A DNA stretch of 9,497 nt, taken from an uncultured Eubacterium sp. Lineage in GTDB: Bacteria > Bacillota > Clostridia > Peptostreptococcales > Anaerovoracaceae. Positions 4,947 to 9,497 of this stretch are shown here, in pieces; position 1 is the stretch's first letter; each line of letters begins with the position of its first letter. Below the pieces are notes generated by a model. The model worked only from the letters and a program-made list of their open reading frames with translations, was not told where the DNA came from and searched no databases. The translations under genes and the position numbers were made by a program. The stretch covers positions 1-9,497 of the forward strand of contig CANBFZ010000043.1 in the NCBI GenBank assembly GCA_947367725.1. The letters run 5' to 3'.

Positions 4947-6598
4947 CGGTCTTCCTCAGTCACTGCAGAACCAAGCACCATAGTTGCCTTAGCAAGTTCC
5001 TGCACGATATTGTTGATTTTGATCAGTTTTTCCTGGGAAATATTTCTTCCCATAGCTAAATCCGTATTATATAAAATATTTTCGATGCCATTATGAATTT
5101 CGGAAATCTGCCGTCTCACATTCTGAATTTCTTCATCTTCTGCTGCTTCTGTCACTGCTGTTTCATAATTGACGATCTGCGCTGTATTCATATCTAGTTC
5201 AAATGCAGAATTGCCCAGCACCACTACCGGCTCATAACCCAGCTTCTCATGGATCAGTTTGCCGAAATCTTTCTTAGCGTCCTCTTCGCCATGCACCAGA
5301 AAAATCTGTTTCGGTTTCTGCCTGAAGCCAGCCAGCCAAGTAAACAGTCCATCTTGATCAGCATGTCCGGAGAATCCTTCTAAATTATAGATTTCCGCAT
5401 TCACATGAATTTCTTCTCCAAACAGTACCACGTCTTTGCCGCCCTCTACCAGAAGTTTTCCCAAGGTCCCCTCTGCCTGATATCCAACAAAAATGACACT
5501 GGATTTCGGATCCCATAAATTGTGTTTCAAATGATGGCGAATTCTTCCAGCTTCACACATGCCACTGGCAGAAATGATGACTTTTGGACTTCTATCCATA
5601 TTCAGCGCTTGAGACTCTGCCGTACTTCTAGTAAATTTCAAATTTTTAAAGTCCAGTGGATTGTCTCCATGCAGAATATATGCTTTCGTTTCCTCATCAA
5701 ACACCTGCGCATTCTTTCGGAACACTTCCGTTGCCGTTGTCGCCATAGGACTGTCCACATAGACCATCAGCTGATCCATCTCTTCCTTATATTCGCTGTG
5801 TTCCTCATAGAACTTGTTGAACTCGTAAATCAATTCCTGCGTCCTGCCTACTGCAAAAGAAGGAATGACCACCGTACCGCCCCGCCTTGCGGTTTTTAAG
5901 ACAATATCCAAAAGAGACTTGATGCTAGTACTGTTTGCCGGGTGATTTCTGTTACCATAAGTGGTCTCCATAATCACATAATCTGCTTTTTTAATGATGG
6001 TCGGATCGCGCAGAATCGGACGATTCATCATGCCCAGATCACCGGAAAATACGATTTTTGACTCCTTGCCATCCTCTTCTACCCATAGCTCGGTAATGGC
6101 AGAGCCTAAGATGTGACCTGCATCATTAAAGACGATTTTCATATGATCATTGATCGCAATCTGCTGGTCATAAAGGACAGGTTCTACATATTCCAGTGCT
6201 TTCAGCGCATCCTCATAAGTATAAAGCGGCGCAACCGGCGGTTTACCTGCACGCGCCGCCCGTTTGCTCTTCCATTCTGCATCTTTTTCATGAATGAAAC
6301 CACTGTCTTTGAGCATTACATCCAGCAAATCAGCGGTGGCATCTGTGCAATAGATTTTTCCGCTGAATCCGCGCTTTACTAATAGCGGCAGTCTGCCGCA
6401 GTGATCGATATGGGCATGACTTAAAATGACACATTCCACTTCCGACGGTTCAAAAGGAAACGGCTCATTGTTCAGCGCTTCCTGCGCCTTTCCACCCTGG
6501 AACTGTCCGCAATCTAAAAGCACTTTGTGATTTTCTGTTGTCAGCAAGTGACAAGATCCTGTGACGCCTGATGACGCACCGCAAAACTTAATTTTCAT
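4943..6598 (-). CDS. Beta-CASP metallo-beta-lactamase RNA hydrolase
   Basis: A 551-residue metal-dependent RNase-like protein of the CPSF73/beta-CASP type. Metal-binding motifs are complete: HAHIDH (61-66), H161 in NDAGHILGSA, and D187 in FSGDLG. The beta-CASP part follows, with METTYGNR (210-217), VYVDSPMATTATEVF (279-293) and SASGMCEAGRIRHHL (343-357). A C-terminal RMMBL segment has GFSGHADQDGL (408-418, with H412 the motif-C histidine) and IFLVHGEEDAKKDF (432-445). Proteins of this build cut or trim RNA in the cytosol. It is not RNase J, whose layout and length differ. Residues about 480-551 form a charged, helical tail not needed for the core fold. The ATG has GGGAGG 8-9 nt upstream, 18 nt after the GlpP-like gene, and its stop overlaps udk by 4 nt. 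Catalytic family is sure; RNA target unknown. Confidence 0.92.
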   Translation of the reverse strand: MKIKFCGASSGVTGSCHLLTTENHKVLLDCGQFQGGKAQEALNNEPFPFEPSEVECVILSHAHIDHCGRLPLLVKRGFSGKIYCTDATADLLDVMLKDSGFIHEKDAEWKSKRAARAGKPPVAPLYTYEDALKALEYVEPVLYDQQIAINDHMKIVFNDAGHILGSAITELWVEEDGKESKIVFSGDLGMMNRPILRDPTIIKKADYVIMETTYGNRNHPANSTSIKSLLDIVLKTARRGGTVVIPSFAVGRTQELIYEFNKFYEEHSEYKEEMDQLMVYVDSPMATTATEVFRKNAQVFDEETKAYILHGDNPLDFKNLKFTRSTAESQALNMDRSPKVIISASGMCEAGRIRHHLKHNLWDPKSSVIFVGYQAEGTLGKLLVEGGKDVVLFGEEIHVNAEIYNLEGFSGHADQDGLFTWLAGFRQKPKQIFLVHGEEDAKKDFGKLIHEKLGYEPVVVLGNSAFELDMNTAQIVNYETAVTEAAEDEEIQNVRRQISEIHNGIENILYNTDLAMGRNISQEKLIKINNIVQELAKATMVLGSAVTEEDR

Positions 6599-6616
6599 AG
6601 GATGTCCTCCCTTTCC

Positions 6617-7174
6617 TCACACATTGGTGGTCCAAAGCTGCGCTTCTCCTGTAGATACCACGGTAGCACCTGCTGCAAGTGCCGCACGAACTTCTTCCAT
6701 CGTTTCCACAATCCCCCCTGCAATAATAGGCATATCTACCTTCTCGGAAAATTCTCTAATTTTCTTGGTAATAATCCCTGGCATGATTTCTATGATATCC
6801 GGTTTGGAAATTTTGATCGATTCAACAGACGTACCCACAGAATGGGAGTCCACCATAAAGAACCGCTGCACGGTTATCAGATCAAATTCCTTTGCCAGCT
6901 TCACAATATTGGTTCTGGTCGTCAGTACGCCGTCCACGCCCTGTTTTGCTAAAAATTCCAGTCCTGCCCGATCCTTTCCGATGCCCTCTGCAAAATCCAC
7001 ATGAATGAAAGCTTTCTTGCCAGCGCTGTGAATCTCTTTCACACACTGATTGACTGTCATAATATTGGAATGCAGCAGAAACACCATATCTACATCCGAA
7101 CGCAGCGCCTTGCTGAAATCCTTTTCTGTGCGAATCGCCGCCGCAATAGGCTTTTTCATGAAATCCATAACCAT
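6617..7174 (-). CDS. glpP: GlpP-family glycerol-3-phosphate-responsive antiterminator
   Basis: A 185-residue protein of the G3P_antiterm (GlpP) family, close to the 192 residues of Bacillus GlpP. GlpP is an RNA-binding antiterminator that, with glycerol-3-phosphate, allows read-through into glycerol-use genes. Family blocks are visible: PIAAAIR (9-15), VFLLHSNI (31-38), HVDFAEGIGKDRAGLEFL (58-75), DGVLTTRTN (81-89), QRFFMVDSHS (103-112), PDIIEIMPG (125-133), IIAGGIVET (150-158) and a C-terminal STGEAQLW (174-181). The order of beta strands fits the TIM-barrel-like fold. I chose the ATG at 7172-7174 because AGAGGAG lies 6 nt before it; an ATG at 7195 and a TTG at 7207 have no ribosome site and fall in or next to the leader hairpin. 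No glycerol genes are in the window. It is the first gene of an operon that continues with an RNase-like gene 18 nt on, so its target could lie elsewhere. Confidence 0.88.
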   Translation of the reverse strand: MVMDFMKKPIAAAIRTEKDFSKALRSDVDMVFLLHSNIMTVNQCVKEIHSAGKKAFIHVDFAEGIGKDRAGLEFLAKQGVDGVLTTRTNIVKLAKEFDLITVQRFFMVDSHSVGTSVESIKISKPDIIEIMPGIITKKIREFSEKVDMPIIAGGIVETMEEVRAALAAGATVVSTGEAQLWTTNV

Positions 7175-7201
7175 ATTATTCTCCTCTTCTCTCATGGTCA
7201 A

Positions 7202-7228
7202 AGGCAAGGACGGTAATTCGCCTTGCCT
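7202..7228 (-). promoter_or_regulatory. Hairpin in the 5' leader of the glpP operon
   Basis: Arms 7202-7209 and 7221-7228 (AGGCAAGG / CCTTGCCT) form a perfect 8-bp stem with an 11-nt loop. It lies between the predicted promoter and the ribosome site, ending about 14 nt before AGAGGAG (7181-7187). Only three T follow the stem on the minus strand, so it is at best a weak terminator. It could instead be a protein-binding or stabilising hairpin. A link to the GlpP protein it precedes is inference. Confidence 0.5.
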
Positions 7229-7246
7229 GCATATCCAGTTATTTCT

Positions 7247-7275
7247 ATTATAATACCTTTTTACATGTTTTTGAA
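7247..7275 (-). promoter_or_regulatory. Predicted promoter of the glpP-RNase-udk-hom-exporter operon
   Basis: The minus strand has a perfect -10 box TATAAT (7247-7252) preceded after 17 nt by TTCAAA (7270-7275, four of six consensus bases). The start would be near 7240, leaving a leader of about 65 nt that holds the hairpin at 7202-7228. No other good promoter or terminator was seen between here and 2330. Confidence 0.7.
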
Positions 7276-7301
7276 CAGTTTTTTAGAAATAAATTCCAAA
7301 G

Positions 7302-7340
7302 AAAAAGACACGCTCAGCTACCCGAAAGTGTCTTTTATTT
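7302..7340 (-). terminator. Intrinsic terminator after the membrane-anchored protein gene
   Basis: Arms AAAAGACAC (7303-7311) and GTGTCTTTT (7328-7336) form a perfect 9-bp stem with a 16-nt loop. T-rich tails occur on both strands, so it can work in both directions; here the incoming transcript is from the minus-strand gene whose stop codon is at 7343. It closes the three-gene unrecognised cassette. Confidence 0.88.
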
Positions 7341-7342
7341 TA

Positions 7343-8176
7343 TCAGTCTAAAATCGTTACGCAGGCTGTCTGTTCCGCCTCGTCTACAGATATTTTGAAC
7401 ATGCCTTTATAAGCCCTCTCCAAAGTAGTGGATTGTTCCGGTACGGTACTTGGATTGCGTTCCAACGCCTTCTGGTTGAATATCACTGTTATTTCAGAGT
7501 CCGTATGCTCTAAAACTTTGTAAAGGGCAGATTCTTCATAGAACCGCAGGAAAAAGTCAAATAGACTCGAATACGAAGCATTTTCGGGTTTTTGTATCGC
7601 ATGATACCTCTCTGCTTTCAGCACTTCTGCTTCGCCATTCATAAGCTGTTCTCCACTTTCATTCCTGCGAATCTGCGGAAACAAAACATCATAGTATTCT
7701 TCATCTTTCTTAACAGCTACAGAGCAATCAAAGAATGCGTAACTATGCTTACTGCGAAAAGGATGATACCACTCCCCCATATCAACAGATTTTTGAAGAT
7801 CAATGAGTTCCAAATAGGTGACCCCGCCCAAAGCCTGCATTGTAATTAGATATCGCCTTGATCCATCATTCCATCTGCCCAGGTCTATGACATCTGCAAC
7901 ATGAGACTGCCGTTTTATCAAATCAATCAACTCGTCGCTTTCTGCATCTGTACCAAAATGATACTCTGACGGACAACATCCAATTTGAAAATGGCCCAAA
8001 GGAATCTGCACCTTTTTTCCAATCAAATACGGACTGTACTCTACCGCCTCTCGTTCATATAATCCACTGGGTATGCTAAGTGGCTCTACGGCTTTTATGC
8101 AACACCATATAATACCCCATACGACGATTGGCGCAAGAAGTATGATAATAAGGCGCTTCGCAACTAATTTGGACAT
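7343..8176 (-). CDS. Unrecognised membrane-anchored protein with large extracytoplasmic domain
   Basis: A 277-residue protein I do not recognise. Residues 1-8 are basic, then one hydrophobic helix at about 9-29 acts as an anchor or uncleaved signal, so the remaining 245 or so residues should lie outside the membrane. Inside and near the helix is a Cys pair (25-26), and a second Cys pair (67-68, IGCCPSEYHFG) lies in the outer part. The rest is a mixed alpha/beta-looking sequence with many Tyr, Glu and Asp and no repeat. GAGGTG lies 8 nt before the ATG. It is the third gene after the secreted and cytosolic proteins, 61 nt after the latter, and is followed by a strong terminator. It could be a cell-surface receptor, immunity or anchoring partner for the secreted protein, but nothing in the sequence proves this. 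Confidence 0.72.
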   Translation of the reverse strand: MSKLVAKRLIIILLAPIVVWGIIWCCIKAVEPLSIPSGLYEREAVEYSPYLIGKKVQIPLGHFQIGCCPSEYHFGTDAESDELIDLIKRQSHVADVIDLGRWNDGSRRYLITMQALGGVTYLELIDLQKSVDMGEWYHPFRSKHSYAFFDCSVAVKKDEEYYDVLFPQIRRNESGEQLMNGEAEVLKAERYHAIQKPENASYSSLFDFFLRFYEESALYKVLEHTDSEITVIFNQKALERNPSTVPEQSTTLERAYKGMFKISVDEAEQTACVTILD

Positions 8177-8188
8177 TTTTTAAACACC

Positions 8189-8233
8189 TCAATAGTAGGT
8201 AATCGCGCAGGCAGAAGCAATAAATGCTGACAT
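8189..8233 (-). CDS. Possible 14-residue mini-ORF between two unrecognised genes
   Basis: Just after the stop of the upstream gene, an ATG at 8231-8233 opens a frame of 14 codons (MSAFIASACAITYY) ending in TGA at 8189-8191, and this stop overlaps the GAGGTG ribosome site of the next gene. No good ribosome site lies at the usual distance before it. Translation could couple the neighbouring genes, but the ORF may be chance. Confidence 0.15.
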   Translation of the reverse strand: MSAFIASACAITYY

Positions 8234-8237
8234 TTTT

Positions 8238-8735
8238 TCATTCCATTTCGTCTTCCTTCATCATCGCTAACAAATCCAGCAATTTGACAGAGTTGCTGTC
8301 GTAATCTTTCTGCGTCACACCGCGCGCAATGCAGAGTTTTCGATATAACCGATTAGAATTTGTTTCAAAATATCCCGATGTTTTTTCTATATAAACTGTA
8401 ATTTCTTGATCTGCATACAGCTCTTCAAACAGCTTTTCACTCTTTTCATTTCTTACAATGCGATAAAAAACTGGCTGAAAACACCCATCTATTTTAAAAA
8501 ACGGGTTCTGCTCATAGTTCAGTCTGAAGATTCGATGATGTCTTCTATTTCTTGCCGTTTCCAGCCTGGTTATATCTTCACAATCAAAATGATCAAGCAA
8601 GGTTTTTTCAAAGTCCTCAAAGCAAAACGCATGCGGTTTCACTTTACATTTATATGGTTTTAATCGCTCTGCAATGCTATCGCTTTTTTCCGTTTGCTGC
8701 GCTATACATACAGCAGCATTGTTACCCTTTTTCAT
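8238..8735 (-). CDS. Unrecognised basic cytosolic protein
   Basis: A 165-residue protein I do not recognise. It has no signal peptide and no membrane helix, so it is probably cytosolic. It is rich in Lys and Arg in the first half, with an ETARNRRHHRIFRLNYEQNP stretch at about 59-78, and has an acidic C-terminus (MMKEDEME). Three scattered Cys lie in the first 51 residues but do not form a zinc motif. The ATG at 8733-8735 is the first in frame after a stop; only a weak GAGCGG lies upstream, so start choice is less sure than for its neighbours and translation may depend on coupling with the upstream secreted-protein gene, which ends 15 nt before. Base composition is AT-rich relative to the operon on the left. 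It could be a regulator, immunity factor or modification partner; no function can be named. Confidence 0.68.
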   Translation of the reverse strand: MKKGNNAAVCIAQQTEKSDSIAERLKPYKCKVKPHAFCFEDFEKTLLDHFDCEDITRLETARNRRHHRIFRLNYEQNPFFKIDGCFQPVFYRIVRNEKSEKLFEELYADQEITVYIEKTSGYFETNSNRLYRKLCIARGVTQKDYDSNSVKLLDLLAMMKEDEME

Positions 8736-8750
8736 CGTCTAATGTACCGC

Positions 8751-9308
8751 TCAATATCCAGAAATCTGGTATTGGCATGATAACCACATTGAAGAAGTAA
8801 CTTTATAAACACCCATCCCCTTTGTTCTGACGCGAACCCTATCTTCACTCATCGGAATATCAAAGTCTCTACATATCGTTCTTTTTCCATACATAATTGT
8901 TCCTGTATTAAAAGTACAATATGTTGATCCCGATTTAGGTTTCATTTTTAAATAGTTAATTCCTAAATACTCACTTTCTACTATTAGTTCTGTGAATCGA
9001 ACTGCATTAATGCTAAAATCAGAGCTAATATCAAAATAAATCTCACTCGAAGTACCAAACGGTGCATCTCGAACAATATAGGGTTTAATGGTACATTCTG
9101 AGGTGCCACCTGAGCCAGAATACGAGGAAACTAAACTCTGTTGCTCTTTCATTGCTTCTTCGGCTTCCTCAAAGCTATCATAGACCGGAACCGTTATGTA
9201 GTCATCAGCCTCAATACTGCCTAACGATGTATCGCTAGCATAAGTAAAGCCAGTGCTACAAAAAATAAACAGTAACATAAAAATCATAATGCAAATTCTT
9301 TTTTTCAT
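8751..9308 (-). CDS. Unrecognised secreted protein with signal peptide and four cysteines
   Basis: A 185-residue protein with a clear signal peptide: basic KKR at 2-4, a hydrophobic core (about 5-20), and a likely signal-peptidase site after TYA (22-24). A Cys at 17 has Phe before it, so it does not make a lipobox. The mature part of about 160 residues has an acidic N-terminal helix (DSFEEAEEAMKEQQ, about 44-57), a Ser/Gly linker (about 61-70), then a beta-rich domain holding Cys 72, 131, 146 and 178, an even number that could form two disulfides. The C-terminal end reads MGVYKVTSSMWLSCQYQISGY (165-185). I do not recognise the family. Ribosome-site sequence (AAAGGAG and GGGTGAG) lies upstream, after a good promoter. 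It heads the three-gene cassette. It might be an effector, toxin-like, or cell-surface protein; none is shown. Confidence 0.78.
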   Translation of the reverse strand: MKKRICIMIFMLLFIFCSTGFTYASDTSLGSIEADDYITVPVYDSFEEAEEAMKEQQSLVSSYSGSGGTSECTIKPYIVRDAPFGTSSEIYFDISSDFSINAVRFTELIVESEYLGINYLKMKPKSGSTYCTFNTGTIMYGKRTICRDFDIPMSEDRVRVRTKGMGVYKVTSSMWLSCQYQISGY

Positions 9309-9358
9309 ATCTCACCCTTCTCCTTTCACTAATTTTTATGCATGATATTTCTGATATT

Positions 9359-9388
9359 TTTATATTATCAATTTTTTTCATATGTCAA
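9359..9388 (-). promoter_or_regulatory. Predicted promoter of the three-gene unrecognised cassette
   Basis: The minus strand has a perfect -35 box TTGACA (9383-9388), 18 nt, then TATAAA (9359-9364, five of six bases); an alternative -10 TAATAT at 15 nt spacing overlaps it. Transcription would start about 40-45 nt before the ATG at 9308. The spacer has a run of seven A. Confidence 0.72.
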
Positions 9389-9460
9389 CACTTTTACACT
9401 TATAATCTACGGCAAAGTTTGAAACGTAAATCAAATCCATTTTATCGCTTTAAATCTAAA

Positions 9461-9497
9461 ACAAAGCTATCTGTCAAAACAACTCTGCCAGATAGCT
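9461..9497 (-). terminator. Intrinsic terminator of an off-window upstream gene
   Basis: Arms AGCTATCTG (9465-9473) and CAGATAGCT (9489-9497) form a perfect 9-bp stem with a 15-nt loop, reaching the last base of the window, so the stem may be longer. On the minus strand it is followed by TTGTTTT. The 189 bases from 9309 to 9497 otherwise hold only this hairpin and the promoter. Confidence 0.75.

Noticed and set aside
4674..5096. Plus-strand ORF of 140 codons
   Set aside because: Antisense to udk and the end of the RNase-like gene, both of which have complete family motifs.
6561..7004. Plus-strand ORF of 147 codons
   Set aside because: It lies antisense to the glpP-like gene and the start of the RNase-like gene; its Ser/Thr/Ile-rich composition is that of a reverse-complement shadow.
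8751..9308. Lipoprotein signal in the secreted protein (Cys 17)
   Set aside because: The residue before the Cys is Phe and the three before are not lipobox-like; an ordinary signal-peptidase site after Ala 24 fits better.
1..9497. CRISPR array, tRNA or rRNA gene, insertion sequence, or long repeats
   Set aside because: I saw no regularly spaced repeats, no tRNA-like clover pattern, no transposase and no terminal inverted repeats; the inverted repeats found are all explained as terminators or leader hairpins.

Overview
The window looks like part of a chromosome from a Gram-positive, low-to-moderate GC anaerobe of the class Clostridia. The reasons are strong AGGAGG-type ribosome sites, sigma-A-type promoters with A-rich upstream tracts, U-tailed intrinsic terminators, a GlpP-type antiterminator, and a clostridial-style Tad pilus cluster whose CpaE homologue has a degenerate P-loop. 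A family-level placement (Anaerovoracaceae- or Lachnospiraceae-like) is only a guess. Every gene I can support lies on the minus strand, so transcription runs from high to low coordinates.

Right end (about 9497 to 7302): after the terminator of an off-window gene comes a well-formed promoter (TTGACA, 18 nt, TATAAA) and three genes I do not recognise. They are a secreted protein with a signal peptide and four cysteines, a small cytosolic basic protein, and a membrane-anchored protein with a large outer domain. The block ends in a strong hairpin terminator. It is visibly more AT-rich than the genes to its left and looks like a self-contained accessory cassette.

Middle (about 7275 to 2291): a compact five-gene operon with its own promoter (TTCAAA, 17 nt, TATAAT) and final terminator. 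The order is a GlpP-family glycerol-3-phosphate-responsive antiterminator, a beta-CASP metallo-beta-lactamase RNase-like protein, uridine kinase, a short homoserine dehydrogenase without an ACT domain, and an EamA-family exporter. Gaps are 18, -4, -4 and 18 nt, so the genes are probably cotranscribed and partly coupled in translation. The mix of RNA-level regulator, RNA hydrolase, nucleoside salvage and amino-acid synthesis plus export is not a textbook pathway. The homoserine dehydrogenase and exporter pair is the most readable sub-unit.

Left end (2250 to 1): a lone small gene with a possible phage-type (ArpU/RinA-like) C-terminal domain is followed by the start of a Tad/Flp pilus operon: a SAF-domain CpaB/RcpC-like protein, a CpaE/TadZ-like protein, and the N-terminus of what is probably the CpaF/TadA ATPase, cut by the window edge. 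The leader of this operon is the most interesting regulatory stretch. A promoter is followed within about 60 nt by a perfect intrinsic terminator, with a 13-nt arm at the predicted 5' end complementary to the U-tract side of the terminator, and a possible 19-codon leader ORF running through the hairpin. This suggests conditional read-through into the pilus genes, though the hairpin may simply end the preceding gene.
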